The notes: a model not told the origin generated them from the sequence alone. Positions 35,524-44,637 are shown, numbered from the stretch's first letter. The stretch is DNA of 64,000 bases from Nonlabens arenilitoris (GCF_002954765.1 NZ_MTPW01000001.1:2803501-2867500); one strand, 5' to 3'. Program-made: numbers and translations.

Positions 35524-35617
35524 AAACAGCAGTAATTAAGTAAAATACAGCTGCAAAAAATAGATTTGCAACAATGACAAGTATGTAAACACGATTCCAT
35601 TTTTTAGAACTTTTCAT
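35510..35617 (-). CDS. 35-residue single-helix membrane protein between PIG-L and symporter genes
   Basis: Short frame that I translated by hand: MKSSKKWNRV, then YILVIVANLF, FAAVFYLITA and VYGNN, stop TGA. A basic N-terminus with a Trp is followed by one hydrophobic helix of about 23 residues. Its ATG lies inside the end of the PIG-L gene (14-base overlap) and its stop lies inside the start of the symporter gene (14-base overlap), so it fills the gap exactly and is likely translated by coupling. Such placement resembles small subunits of SSS transporters, but that role is inferred. The overlap pattern and coherent hydrophobicity argue that it is a real gene. Confidence 0.65.
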   Translation of the reverse strand: MKSSKKWNRVYILVIVANLFFAAVFYLITAVYGNN

Positions 35618-38144
35618 TGCTTTTATTTTTAACCGGTTGATCATCTACACCTATGCTTATCATATTAGCTAACAATTTATATGCTCCAGAAACACCAGCA
35701 GGCAATTCTCTAAAAAGGCTCAAACCGGTATAAATGATATGACCATTACCATATCTAGCAACTATTAAACTACCATTAGTCATTTCCTCACCACTATCAT
35801 TCATTCCTAAAATAGGTGTGAAGGCTGGATCCCATTTTTCTGGAAAGTATAATCCACGTTCTTGTACCCAATTTTCAAAATCAGTACTTGTAATTTTATT
35901 AGGCTTATTTAAAATCGCATGGTCAGGTTCTAATAAAGTTACAGCCGCATCTTCATCGGTGACACGCTTTCGCGAAAGCGTAATAGATAAAGGACCTAGT
36001 GCATCTGGATCTATGCGTCTACTTGTATTATACTGCATCATTAAGGTTCCACCATTTTTTACATAAGTATCTAAACGTTCCTGTAGCGCAGCCATTTCAA
36101 CTGGAGCGACGTTAAATGCTCTAATACCTACCACGACAGCATCATATTTTAATAAATCACTAGGAACCTCGCTAGGTTCAAAACGGAATACTTTAGAGCC
36201 TATCGCTTCAATTGCTGTTGCAACATCATCGCCAGCGCCGTTAATATATGCAACGGTAGTGGCTTTGTTTTTAAGGTTAGGTTTAACGACTTGAGCCTTA
36301 TTATTACGCACTAATTGTTGATCTGGTATATGATCATAATCTATAGAAATAACTTCTTGAGAGTAAGAGTTTGCACCTATTTTAACCAGACCACTTACCA
36401 TTCCACGGGAAGCATTTTTAGGTGGCACAACTTGAAAATTATAAGTGCGTACCGTACCTGTTGATAAAGCATCAAATTTTATTGTAGAAGGTTCAATTGT
36501 CCAATCATTAGGGCCACAAAGCTCTATTGTTCCAGCTTTTAAATTTGTATTTGCTGTCATGCTTACCTGTATCATTTGAGGATTCTCATTAAAAATATAA
36601 ACAGGATTTTGAACACTTACAGATACGGCAGGTACAACATTTAATGGCTCATGTATCTCACCTCGTACAGGATCAGTTGATTTAAATTGAATTTTTAATT
36701 CTCTATAGATTTTTATATTCTGTATGGTTACGACTGCCTTTACTGCAAATGGAGATTCAAGTTCTGGTAGGCCTCTTTCATTCATAGCCTTAACAGTATA
36801 CATACCTAGGGATGCTGGTTCATTAAGGTAATAAGGAGAAGTAGCTTGAAAATATTGAGGTATGGACAGTGTACCTTTTATAATTGCGCTTGAGTTAGGT
36901 GTTGTAGTAAGGTCAGATCGTTCTAACTTAATCATACTATTTGCTATTAAAGAAACATCAATAGATTGACTAGATCGATTAGTTACCTCGATATCAATAG
37001 GTGTTTTTGCACCATCAGTAATAAATTGCTTATTTGTACTTGCTGCTAGATAAACACCAGTGATTTGTAGTATGATATTTTCTAGTTCCTTTAATTTAAT
37101 ATTCTTCCAGTGCTTATCCTTAAGTGTAGAAATGGATTGATGTAAGGCAGCTAGCGCTGGTAGACTGGCTTCTGGATTTTTAAAATCATAACTCGATAGA
37201 ATTTTATTGAGTTGAGTTTGAATTTTTGATCCACCAGACACACGAGTCCATGTGGTATTAATGCCAGAGAATAAATCTGACTTATCAGTAGGGAATGACC
37301 CATCTAGATATTCTAGATATTCTATTTGTGAACCTCTGGAGCCACTATTACCAAATCCTTGAGATTTATGCTCACTGCGACTTAAGGCGGCGATTTCACT
37401 GTTAGATAAACCATTCCATGGATAATATGTACCAGCATCTATTTCTAGCAAATTGGTTTTGTCTGCATTTTCAAAGGCTTCTTCACTTCCATAAAACCAC
37501 CAGCTAGTATTAAAAAATATGCGTTGAGGTTGCCATGTGTCTAGGCGATTTAACTGACTCGCATATGCTGTTTTAAGTGCGGCACTTTTATAAGCTGTCA
37601 TGCTTAACATAGCACTAGTAGTATGATGTCCATGCGTGGTGCCAGGCGTGCGATGATTAAAACGATTGATGATGACATCTGGTTTAAACCTTCTTATAAT
37701 TTGCACCATGTCTTCAAGAACTTCTTGTTGATTCCATATCTCAAGTGTCTCATCAGGATGTTTTGAATAACCAAAGTCATTTGCTCTTGTAAAGAATTGC
37801 TCGCCGCCATCTCGATGTCTCGCTTCTAGCAATTCTTGAGTACGTATCATCCCTAGTTGTTCACGTAATTCAGGTCCTATAAGATTTTGACCACCATCAC
37901 CTCTGGTAAGTGATAAGTAACCAGTACGCGCCATTTTATCATTAGCAAGCCATGATATCAAACGTGTGTTCTCGTCATCTGGATGAGCTGCAATGTATAG
38001 TGCCGTACCTAGAAATCCCAGCTTTTCTAGATTGTGATATATCTCACTGGTATTGGGTTGAGTAGGGAATAGTCTGTTTTCTTGAGCCGTAGCGTGACCT
38101 ATGAATAAAAAGGACGCAATGAATGTAAAAATTTGTTTCTTCAT
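35604..38144 (-). CDS. Secreted PIG-L family deacetylase
   Basis: Protein of 846 residues with a signal peptide (about 1-20, HATAQ). The PIG-L/LmbE domain (about 44-270) has the zinc-binding motif AHPDDE (53-58) and the later GTTHGHHTTSAM block. A long middle part (about 370-610) contains immunoglobulin-like or NEW3-type strands. The last third (about 625-830) resembles a ThuA/glutamine-amidotransferase-like fold (YDAVVVGIRAFN, GGTLMMQYN). PIG-L enzymes remove N-acetyl groups from amino sugars, so an extracellular role on glycans is inferred. A palindrome copy (35966-35979) is translated LSRKR near residue 723. Upstream of and overlapping the small membrane protein gene. Confidence 0.9.
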   Translation of the reverse strand: MKKQIFTFIASFLFIGHATAQENRLFPTQPNTSEIYHNLEKLGFLGTALYIAAHPDDENTRLISWLANDKMARTGYLSLTRGDGGQNLIGPELREQLGMIRTQELLEARHRDGGEQFFTRANDFGYSKHPDETLEIWNQQEVLEDMVQIIRRFKPDVIINRFNHRTPGTTHGHHTTSAMLSMTAYKSAALKTAYASQLNRLDTWQPQRIFFNTSWWFYGSEEAFENADKTNLLEIDAGTYYPWNGLSNSEIAALSRSEHKSQGFGNSGSRGSQIEYLEYLDGSFPTDKSDLFSGINTTWTRVSGGSKIQTQLNKILSSYDFKNPEASLPALAALHQSISTLKDKHWKNIKLKELENIILQITGVYLAASTNKQFITDGAKTPIDIEVTNRSSQSIDVSLIANSMIKLERSDLTTTPNSSAIIKGTLSIPQYFQATSPYYLNEPASLGMYTVKAMNERGLPELESPFAVKAVVTIQNIKIYRELKIQFKSTDPVRGEIHEPLNVVPAVSVSVQNPVYIFNENPQMIQVSMTANTNLKAGTIELCGPNDWTIEPSTIKFDALSTGTVRTYNFQVVPPKNASRGMVSGLVKIGANSYSQEVISIDYDHIPDQQLVRNNKAQVVKPNLKNKATTVAYINGAGDDVATAIEAIGSKVFRFEPSEVPSDLLKYDAVVVGIRAFNVAPVEMAALQERLDTYVKNGGTLMMQYNTSRRIDPDALGPLSITLSRKRVTDEDAAVTLLEPDHAILNKPNKITSTDFENWVQERGLYFPEKWDPAFTPILGMNDSGEEMTNGSLIVARYGNGHIIYTGLSLFRELPAGVSGAYKLLANMISIGVDDQPVKNKSNEKF
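35966..35979. repeat. Dispersed palindrome copy inside the PIG-L gene
   Basis: Perfect 14-mer, flanked by ACG and CGT, read in a different frame (LSRKR) from the ppk1 copy. Confidence 0.9.
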
Positions 38145-38292
38145 ATTGCGTGTGAAGATAGAATTTTCAATTCTTAAAAAATTGTGAAGATTTATAACTT
38201 CTTTATCACTACTAGACGTATTTGAGAATGTTCTGATTTATAATCTTTGAACTATCAATGTCTTAATAAATCTTACTAGTAGGATTATATAC

Positions 38293-38306
38293 GCTTTCGC
38301 GAAAGC
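38293..38306. repeat. Dispersed palindrome copy, 26-base extended palindrome
   Basis: Perfect 14-mer within a perfect 26-base palindrome (38287-38312). It lies in the gap just after the stop codon of the 38320-38772 gene, where it could also act as a transcript 3' hairpin. Confidence 0.92.
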
Positions 38307-38319
38307 GTATATTCAAATT

Positions 38320-38772
38320 CTAATAGCGATCGATTCTAGTATCAGGTGAGTAGTAGTTGATTATTTTCTCAAATGTTTCAATATTATAGTTTATAGAGTT
38401 TACCAAAAAGCTGTAAGAGTCTTTTGACTGGTCCTTATTTTGATAAGTGATCATATAATCGTGATAGGGAATACCCATCAGTTTTACTTCGGGTTTAGAA
38501 AGTCTAACACTAATGATGTCTTGTAATTTTATTTTAATAGTCTCACTTTGATAGCTTAGATATAAGTATTCAGAATCATAATATGCATTAGCATATTTAT
38601 TATAAGAACGCTTTGCAAATAAATAGCCTATGATCACTGTGATTAGAATCATAGGGCCCAAGATAAATAAGTAGTTTTTAAGCGCGGCAATGAGTATCAA
38701 ACAACCTATAAAGGTTAGTAGAAGAGGTAATAAGCTTTTATAGAATCTATGGTTAGGTGCAAGATCTTTCAT
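38320..38772 (-). CDS. Small membrane protein with PH-like tail
   Basis: Protein of 150 residues with a hydrophobic hairpin (two helices, about 14-30 and 33-50) followed by a soluble region with short strands: YDSEYLYLSYQSETIKIKLQ, DIISVRLSKPEVKLMG, YMITYQNKDQSKDSYSFLV. This is the layout of a membrane-anchored PH-like domain and recalls the protein at 27036-27503. No named family recognised. It follows the split DUF1206 gene by 4 bases. Confidence 0.68.
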   Translation of the reverse strand: MKDLAPNHRFYKSLLPLLLTFIGCLILIAALKNYLFILGPMILITVIIGYLFAKRSYNKYANAYYDSEYLYLSYQSETIKIKLQDIISVRLSKPEVKLMGIPYHDYMITYQNKDQSKDSYSFLVNSINYNIETFEKIINYYSPDTRIDRY

Positions 38773-38776
38773 AGCT

Positions 38777-39016
38777 TTATCGTATAGGGATATTCCTATA
38801 CTTTGAACTTAGAATTAAAAAAAGGCCATAGAATAGTACGCCAGTTGAAATTAGGCCCATGATGACTGCTCCATATTCCACATGCATAAATGCAAAGGCA
38901 GCGTCTGCTCCTTTGGGTAAATTCTTCATATCATAAAATGCAGACCTGGCTAATATATATGCAAAAACCGCAAATACAATCCCACGACTAAATCTACCGA
39001 TGCGACCTAATAGCAT
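38777..39016 (-). CDS. DUF1206 protein, C-terminal fragment (frameshifted gene)
   Basis: The 79 codons encode the third two-helix module of a DUF1206 membrane protein: LGRIGRFSRGIVFAVFAY and the closing YGLFLILSSKYR are the family pattern. Upstream in the same frame the sequence continues NLTDHQYRYLMLLGR without a proper start, directly joining the end of the 39040-39552 frame if one base is added near 39039-39045. Hence this is the C-terminal third of one gene rather than an independent gene, unless the ATG at 39016 is used for re-initiation. Confidence 0.65.
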   Translation of the reverse strand: MLLGRIGRFSRGIVFAVFAYILARSAFYDMKNLPKGADAAFAFMHVEYGAVIMGLISTGVLFYGLFLILSSKYRNIPIR

Positions 39017-39039
39017 AAGATATCTGTACTGATGATCAG

Positions 39040-39552
39040 TCAGGTTTCTTTATGTGTCATTTTATCCATCATTGTAGAAAAAGATATCCACCATTCATTT
39101 ATAGCGCTTACAGCAAGTCCTAGTGCTATAATAAGTACAATAATTTTACCCCATATAGACTGTAAAATCTTGATTTTCCATCCAGGATTGCCATCATCAT
39201 CAGGCATTCCAAAAAGTAATTTTAAACATGTAAATAATAGTAGACAGTATCCTATACCGTTTATAAAATATGCCGCTCTACGGAAAGCTGGTTTACCAGT
39301 ATCTCCATCATAGTCCTGTTTATTGAAAGTGAGAAAAAATCTGGAGAAAATATAACCTGCTAGACCTATAGACATTAATAAAATTAAAAACCACCCAAAA
39401 CTTAAATGAGATATCCATTTTAAAACTTCATCACCACTTTTAAGCGCATAGGTAAGCTGAAAAGCTGTAATCAATGCCGTTAATCCCATTAATAGAAATA
39501 CAGCACCTTTAGTAGCGATTCCAATTCTAGCAAATCTTCTGTAATTTTTCAA
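39040..39552 (-). CDS. DUF1206 protein, N-terminal two modules (frameshifted gene)
   Basis: The 170 residues hold the first two of the three repeated two-helix modules of DUF1206: FARIGIATKGAVFLLMGLTAL and FRRAAYFINGIGYCLLLFTC. The frame ends MTHKET-stop at 39040, and the third module lies in another frame just after. An extra A in the AAAGAAA stretch would give MTHKENLTDHQYRYLMLLGR and a full protein of about 257 residues, the normal family size. Either a real frameshift (pseudogene) or a sequencing error. Integral inner-membrane protein, function unknown. Confidence 0.75.
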   Translation of the reverse strand: MKNYRRFARIGIATKGAVFLLMGLTALITAFQLTYALKSGDEVLKWISHLSFGWFLILLMSIGLAGYIFSRFFLTFNKQDYDGDTGKPAFRRAAYFINGIGYCLLLFTCLKLLFGMPDDDGNPGWKIKILQSIWGKIIVLIIALGLAVSAINEWWISFSTMMDKMTHKET

Positions 39553-39630
39553 TAGTTATTTTTGAGAGTATCAAAAATAATATTGAATAGATTGCCACTT
39601 GCAGTATGTAACAAAACTTTAGTTGTTTTA

Positions 39631-40734
39631 TTAATTAATCACTTCTATGATCTTTTCCCACATTTCATCATGAAAAGTAACAGGTACTAAACTACCAGAT
39701 GGTTCATTACCCATTCTTATCACTACCATATTTAAACTAGGTACTACATCTATCATTTGCCCATTTTTTCCTAGAGCACTTATCATATCTGCTGGTCCAG
39801 AAGGCGTCAGTGAAGAAGGTACGGTCACTGTCGATCCTGGAAATCTTAAGGAACTTTTACCATTTAACCACCATAGATAACCATAAGATTCGTTAATGGA
39901 TTGAGAGGTGTTGCTCATCTCATTAAAATAGTTCATATCACCTAATACAGTAGTACCATCCCAATTTCCTTGATTTAAGGTTAGTAATCCAAATCGCGCT
40001 GCACTTCTCGCATCACTAAAATATACATTACTGGATTGTGCGGTATTGGACCAGAATCCAGACATGCCTATCTTATTTGCAATAGCACTATTAGTATATT
40101 GATTATTTGTAACACCTGTAGCGGCTTCAAGAATATCATGAACGATTAAATAAGTTGCATTATGATAGTACCACTCATCACCAGCATCGTTAAGATAATT
40201 TAAACATGAAGGGTCATAACACTCTTGATTTGTCACATTATAATCTATTCCTGTGGTGAATGTTAAATGATTTTTTATAGTTATTAAATCTTCTTTAGCT
40301 TGTGGCATATTAGTCCATCCATTTCCTAAATAATCAGAACTTTTATCGTCGATATTTAACAATCCTTCTTCTTGTGCAATGCCTACTAGCGTACTGGTTA
40401 AAGATTTTCCAGCGCTTGCCCAGTACCAGGTACTATTTACATCAAACGGTTGACCTAATAAATCAGTATTCCAATATTCTTCTACTACAATTTTACCATC
40501 TACCAAGACAATAAATGCTCGAGTTTCATTAGTTTCTAAAAAACTGTTCAATTGGGCTAGTTGTTGAGTATCCCATTGAAGATCGGTAGGAGAGGTGGTT
40601 TCCCAGGTATCACCACTCAATGGTGGGAAATACATCTCATTAGTAGGCTCTGTAGGGTTATCGTCATCATTTGATGAGGTACAAGATGAAAAGAAAACTG
40701 TTAATAGGGCTAAAGTAAAATAACAATATTTCAT
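39631..40734 (-). CDS. Lipoprotein serine hydrolase (beta-lactamase/PBP-like family)
   Basis: Protein of 367 residues with a lipoprotein signal peptide (FFSSC, Cys18), so anchored in the envelope. The catalytic Ser-x-x-Lys motif is S107-A-G-K110 in YWASAGKSLTS. A YHN motif (Tyr-x-Asn type) follows in the region YYHNATYLIVHDIL. The family includes class C beta-lactamases, esterases and D-Ala-D-Ala peptidases; nothing here separates these roles, and resistance is not implied. An Asp/Ser/Thr-rich tether follows the lipid anchor. Single gene, divergent from the mutase gene. Confidence 0.88.
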   Translation of the reverse strand: MKYCYFTLALLTVFFSSCTSSNDDDNPTEPTNEMYFPPLSGDTWETTSPTDLQWDTQQLAQLNSFLETNETRAFIVLVDGKIVVEEYWNTDLLGQPFDVNSTWYWASAGKSLTSTLVGIAQEEGLLNIDDKSSDYLGNGWTNMPQAKEDLITIKNHLTFTTGIDYNVTNQECYDPSCLNYLNDAGDEWYYHNATYLIVHDILEAATGVTNNQYTNSAIANKIGMSGFWSNTAQSSNVYFSDARSAARFGLLTLNQGNWDGTTVLGDMNYFNEMSNTSQSINESYGYLWWLNGKSSLRFPGSTVTVPSSLTPSGPADMISALGKNGQMIDVVPSLNMVVIRMGNEPSGSLVPVTFHDEMWEKIIEVIN

Positions 40735-40826
40735 TGTGGTTGATTTTAGATTACAAGAATAATGTTTTGACTATAAATAAATGCAAAAGTTTAATTACAA
40801 TGCATCATACTACGTTATCGATTTCG

Positions 40827-40834
40827 TAATTTTG
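40827..40834 (+). promoter_or_regulatory. Candidate -7 element (TAATTTTG) for the mutase gene
   Basis: TAnnTTTG match 25 bases before the ATG at 40860; no clear -33 TTG. Confidence 0.4.
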
Positions 40835-40859
40835 CAAACCATAAAATGAGATAATCATA

Positions 40860-43800
40860 ATGCAAGATCAAACTCCATACGTTCCAGTTAATAAAGTAAG
40901 AATAGTAACGGCTGCCAGTCTTTTTGACGGGCATGATGCTGCTATTAACATCATGCGTCGCATCATTCAATCTACCGGTTGTGAAGTTATTCATTTAGGT
41001 CACGATAGAAGTGTAGAAGAAGTGGTAAACACTGCTATTCAGGAAGATGCAAACGGTATTGCCATGACTTCTTATCAAGGTGGACACAATGAGTATTTTA
41101 AATACATGCGTGATTTACTGGTAGAAAAAGGAGCTGGCCACATCAAGATTTTTGGTGGTGGTGGTGGAGTGATTCTTCCTTCAGAGATTCAAGAATTGAT
41201 GGATTATGGAATCACACGTATTTATTCACCAGATGATGGCCGTGAAATGGGATTGCAGGGAATGATTAATGATTTAGTAAAGCAGTGTGATGTTCCTGTT
41301 CCCGCTTTCGCGAAAGCAGAATTAAACGGAGAATTGCTAGAAAATCATGTTCCTACCATTGCAAGATTAATCTCGCTGGCAGAAAACAGACACGATGACT
41401 TTGAAAAGCACTTTGCTGAAGCCGATAAAACACCAAAACAAGCACCTGTACTAGGAATCACAGGAACTGGTGGAGCTGGTAAATCATCATTAGTAGATGA
41501 ATTGATACGTCGTTTTTTAATAGATTTTCCAGAGAAAAATATAGGTATCATATCTGTAGATCCATCAAAACGTAAAACAGGTGGAGCACTTTTAGGTGAT
41601 AGGATACGTATGAATGCGATTAATAATGATCGCGTTTACATGAGATCTCTTGCAACGAGACAGTCTAATCTCGCACTTTCTAAGCATGTTCAAGAAGCAG
41701 TAGATGTTTTAAAAGCAGCAGACTATGATTTAATCATTTTAGAAACCAGCGGAATAGGGCAGAGCGATACTGAAATCTTAGAACACAGTGATGTGTCTTT
41801 ATATGTAATGACTCCAGAGTTTGGTGCAGCTACACAGCTAGAGAAAATCGACATGCTCGATTTTGCCGATGTGGTAGCGATCAACAAGTTTGACAAACGT
41901 GGTTCACTTGATGCATTACGCGATGTAAAAAAACAATACCAGCGCAATCATAACTTATGGGAAGCAGATCCTGCAACGCTACCAGTTTATGGAACCATCG
42001 CCAGCCAATTCAACGATCCAGGAATGAATGCGTTGTATGAAGCGCTAATGGCTGAGGTTACAGAAAAAACAGGTGTAGATTTAAGTTCGCAAAACGAACT
42101 CAATAAAGCACAAAGTGAGAAAATCTTTGTGATTCCGCCATCGAGAACACGTTATTTAAGTGAGATTGCTGAAAGTAATAGAGCTTATGATAACACAGCA
42201 GCAGCTCAATCTAAAGTGGCTCAAACCCTTTATGGAATTTATAAAACTATTGAATCCTTAACTGATGTCAGTCTGAGCTTGTCGAAGACGGGAATCGAAG
42301 GAGAAGGACTTCGACAGGCTCAGTCTGACACTGACAATCAAATTATAGATATGTTGTTGGGTCAGTTTGATCGCGTTAAAATGGATCTAGATCCCTACAA
42401 CTGGGAAATCATCACCACTTGGGATGACAAAGTAAATAAGTACAAGCAGCCTATTTATGAGTTTCAAGTACGTGATAAAGTCATTAAAATTGAAACCCAT
42501 ACAGAGTCGCTATCTCATAAAATGATTCCTAAAGTAGCGTTACCTAAGTACAGCGCTTGGGGCGATATTTTAAAATGGTGTTTGCAAGAAAATGTACCAG
42601 GAGAATTTCCATATACCGCAGGATTATATCCGTTTAAAAGAACAGGTGAAGATCCTACCAGAATGTTTGCTGGTGAAGGTGGACCAGAACGTACTAATAA
42701 GCGTTTCCACTACGTAAGTCTGGGAATGCCTGCAAAACGTTTGAGTACGGCATTTGATAGTGTGACACTTTACGGTAACGATCCAGGATTGCGTCCAGAT
42801 ATTTATGGGAAAATCGGTAATGCTGGTGTGAGTATTTGCTGTCTGGATGATGCTAAGAAACTATACTCTGGATTTGATTTGTCTCATCCCATGACATCGG
42901 TTTCTATGACTATTAACGGTCCAGCGCCTATGTTATTAGGATTCTTTATGAACGCTGCGATTGACCAGAACTGTGAACGTTTTATTACAGAAAACGGACT
43001 AGGTGATAAGGTAGAGGCAAAGCTTAAAGAAATCTATGATGACAATAATCTAGAACGTCCTTCTTATTTAAACGCTCAAGGCGAAAAAGTATATTCTAAA
43101 AACGGACAGGTTGATACCAGCAAACTGCCTGAAGGTAATGACGGTTTAGGTTTGATGCTTTTAGGGTTAACAGGAGATCAAATCTTAGATCCAGCAGACT
43201 ATGCTCGTATCAAGCAAGAAACACTAGCACAAGTGCGTGGTACGGTACAAGCTGATATTTTAAAAGAAGATCAAGCACAAAATACTTGTATTTTCTCTAC
43301 AGAATTTGCACTGCGTTTAATGGGTGATGTACAGCAGTATTTCATTGAAGAAAAAGTGCGTAATTTTTATAGTGTGTCCATCTCAGGATATCACATCGCA
43401 GAGGCTGGAGCAAATCCGATTACACAATTGGCCTTTACATTAGCAAACGGATTCACTTATGTAGAGTATTACTTAAGTCGCGGAATGGATATCAATAAAT
43501 TTGGTCCTAACCTGAGTTTCTTCTTTTCAAACGGTATCGATCCAGAATATTCTGTGATTGGTCGTGTGGCGAGAAAGATTTGGGCCAAAGCCATGAAAAA
43601 CAAATACGGAGCAAATTCTCGTGCACAAATGTTGAAATACCACATTCAAACCAGTGGTCGTTCGCTACATGCACAAGAAATAGATTTTAATGATATCCGT
43701 ACGACATTGCAAGCACTGTATGCGATTAATGATAATTGTAACTCGTTGCATACTAATGCTTATGACGAGGCAATCACTACACCTACAGAAGAATCTGTAA

Positions 43801-44336
43801 GACGTGCGATGGCTATCCAACTGATCATCAATAAGGAATTAGGTCTTGCCAAGAACGAAAATCCTATCCAAGGAGCATTCATTATTGAAGAGTTGACAGA
43901 TCTTGTAGAGACAGCTGTTCTAGAAGAATTTGATAGAATTACAGAACGTGGTGGTGTTCTAGGAGCCATGGAAACCATGTACCAGCGCAGTAAGATTCAA
44001 GAAGAATCGATGCATTACGAGATGTTAAAGCATACAGGCGAGTTCCCTATCATAGGAGTAAACACTTTCTTAAGTTCAAAAGGAAGCCCAACAGTCTTAC
44101 CAGCTGAGGTAATACGTGCGACGGAAGAAGAGAAACAAGCACAAATTAGTACAAAAGATAATTTGCATTCCGCTTTCGCGAAAGCACAACAAGAACAATT
44201 ATCTAACATACAACAAGCCGCTGTGAAACAAGACAACATCTTTGAACACTTAATGGAAGCAACAAAGATTTGTACACTAGGACAGATTACTGAGGCGTTA
44301 TTTGAAGTAGGAGGACAGTATAGGAGAAATATGTAA
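40860..44336 (+). CDS. icmF: Fused isobutyryl-CoA / methylmalonyl-CoA mutase family protein (IcmF type)
   Basis: Protein of 1158 residues with the IcmF layout. An N-terminal cobalamin-binding domain (about 10-145, DGHDAA with base-ligand His25) precedes a MeaB-like G-protein chaperone domain (about 195-420, Walker [11 protein letters not shown] at 201-210, NKFDKRG) and a C-terminal acyl-CoA mutase TIM barrel (about 560-1090, with [14 protein letters not shown] and [16 protein letters not shown]). It isomerises branched to linear acyl-CoA using adenosylcobalamin; isobutyryl-CoA is inferred from the fusion. Three repeat insertions sit in linkers: palindromes encoding AFAKA (about 149-153 and 1105-1109) and a dispersed hairpin repeat at about residues 470-490. 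A single-gene unit. Confidence 0.92.
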   Translation: MQDQTPYVPVNKVRIVTAASLFDGHDAAINIMRRIIQSTGCEVIHLGHDRSVEEVVNTAIQEDANGIAMTSYQGGHNEYFKYMRDLLVEKGAGHIKIFGGGGGVILPSEIQELMDYGITRIYSPDDGREMGLQGMINDLVKQCDVPVPAFAKAELNGELLENHVPTIARLISLAENRHDDFEKHFAEADKTPKQAPVLGITGTGGAGKSSLVDELIRRFLIDFPEKNIGIISVDPSKRKTGGALLGDRIRMNAINNDRVYMRSLATRQSNLALSKHVQEAVDVLKAADYDLIILETSGIGQSDTEILEHSDVSLYVMTPEFGAATQLEKIDMLDFADVVAINKFDKRGSLDALRDVKKQYQRNHNLWEADPATLPVYGTIASQFNDPGMNALYEALMAEVTEKTGVDLSSQNELNKAQSEKIFVIPPSRTRYLSEIAESNRAYDNTAAAQSKVAQTLYGIYKTIESLTDVSLSLSKTGIEGEGLRQAQSDTDNQIIDMLLGQFDRVKMDLDPYNWEIITTWDDKVNKYKQPIYEFQVRDKVIKIETHTESLSHKMIPKVALPKYSAWGDILKWCLQENVPGEFPYTAGLYPFKRTGEDPTRMFAGEGGPERTNKRFHYVSLGMPAKRLSTAFDSVTLYGNDPGLRPDIYGKIGNAGVSICCLDDAKKLYSGFDLSHPMTSVSMTINGPAPMLLGFFMNAAIDQNCERFITENGLGDKVEAKLKEIYDDNNLERPSYLNAQGEKVYSKNGQVDTSKLPEGNDGLGLMLLGLTGDQILDPADYARIKQETLAQVRGTVQADILKEDQAQNTCIFSTEFALRLMGDVQQYFIEEKVRNFYSVSISGYHIAEAGANPITQLAFTLANGFTYVEYYLSRGMDINKFGPNLSFFFSNGIDPEYSVIGRVARKIWAKAMKNKYGANSRAQMLKYHIQTSGRSLHAQEIDFNDIRTTLQALYAINDNCNSLHTNAYDEAITTPTEESVRRAMAIQLIINKELGLAKNENPIQGAFIIEELTDLVETAVLEEFDRITERGGVLGAMETMYQRSKIQEESMHYEMLKHTGEFPIIGVNTFLSSKGSPTVLPAEVIRATEEEKQAQISTKDNLHSAFAKAQQEQLSNIQQAAVKQDNIFEHLMEATKICTLGQITEALFEVGGQYRRNM
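41304..41317. repeat. Dispersed palindrome copy in the mutase gene, linker 1
   Basis: Perfect 14-mer encoding AFAKA (residues 149-153) between the cobalamin and G-protein domains. Confidence 0.9.
42267..42329. repeat. Dispersed hairpin repeat (TGAGCTTGTCGAAG type) inside the mutase gene
   Basis: Inverted repeat with 21-base arms (42267-42287 and 42309-42329, 19 of 21 matching) around a 21-base loop. The arms contain GAGCTTGTCGAAG and CTTCGACAGGCTC, a repeat type I recall from many Bacteroidota intergenic regions. Here it lies in frame in the mutase gene, translated [21 protein letters not shown] solitary arm occurs at 44378-44392. Confidence 0.85.
44172..44185. repeat. Dispersed palindrome copy in the mutase gene, near 3' end
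   Basis: Perfect 14-mer encoding AFAKA in the sequence [11 protein letters not shown], past the barrel core. Confidence 0.9.
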
Positions 44337-44428
44337 GCAAGTCGCACGCAGCTTTGCTGCGTTGCAGACTGCTTACACTGAGCTTGTCGAAGTGTTTTCG
44401 TTCACTGTGCTCGTAAATTTATATTTTC
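44337..44428. repeat. Hairpin and solitary repeat arm after the mutase gene
   Basis: ACGCAGC-TTT-GCTGCGT hairpin (44347-44363), then a single arm CTGAGCTTGTCGAAG (44378-44392) of the repeat found inside the mutase gene, itself bracketed by ACACT and AGTGT. No credible gene; a 63-codon open frame here is repeat sequence. Confidence 0.7.
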
Positions 44429-44470
44429 AAAAAGCGCAAACCGAGAGGTTTGCGCTTTTTTTGTTTAAAC
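44429..44470 (+). terminator. Terminator after the mutase gene, copy 1 of a 42-base repeat
   Basis: 14-bp stem (AAAAAGCGCAAACC with its complement, loop GAGA) plus T run. The 42 bases match 48589-48630 with one difference. Confidence 0.88.
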
Positions 44471-44473
44471 GCT

Positions 44474-44555
44474 GTCATTACGAGGTGAGCAATGACGAAG
44501 TAATCTATTCATCGTATGCACAAATGCAGATTGCCATGCTGTGCTCGCAATGACG
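44474..44555. repeat. Dispersed inverted repeat (GTCATTnCGAG type)
   Basis: The ends GTCATTACGAGGTGAGCAAT and TGTGCTCGCAATGAC are inverted, with AGTAATCT and AGATTGCC further in. This is an interspersed repeat type widespread in bacterial genomes, as I recall. Non-coding. Confidence 0.75.
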
Positions 44556-44564
44556 TTGTACTAG

Positions 44565-44637
44565 TCAATCCGCTGCAGAGCGGATGCGCTCAATACTAAT
44601 CTAAAATGTCAGTTCGAGCGCAGTCGAGAACAGTTAA
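44565..44637. repeat. Further repeat elements before the LRR gene
   Basis: CCGCT-GCAG-AGCGG hairpin (about 44568-44583) and GTTCGAGCGCAGTCGAGAAC (about 44611-44630), a short inverted repeat of another common Bacteroidota type. Together with the previous elements they fill the 401-base gap 44337-44737. The remaining bases show nothing recognisable apart from the start region shared with the next T9SS gene. Confidence 0.65.

Noticed and set aside
33784..40734. Polysaccharide utilisation locus around the symporter, PIG-L and serine hydrolase genes
   Set aside because: No SusC/SusD pair and no glycoside hydrolase present.
44362..44553. 63-codon plus-strand frame after the mutase gene
   Set aside because: Composed of dispersed repeats and a terminator hairpin; not a gene.
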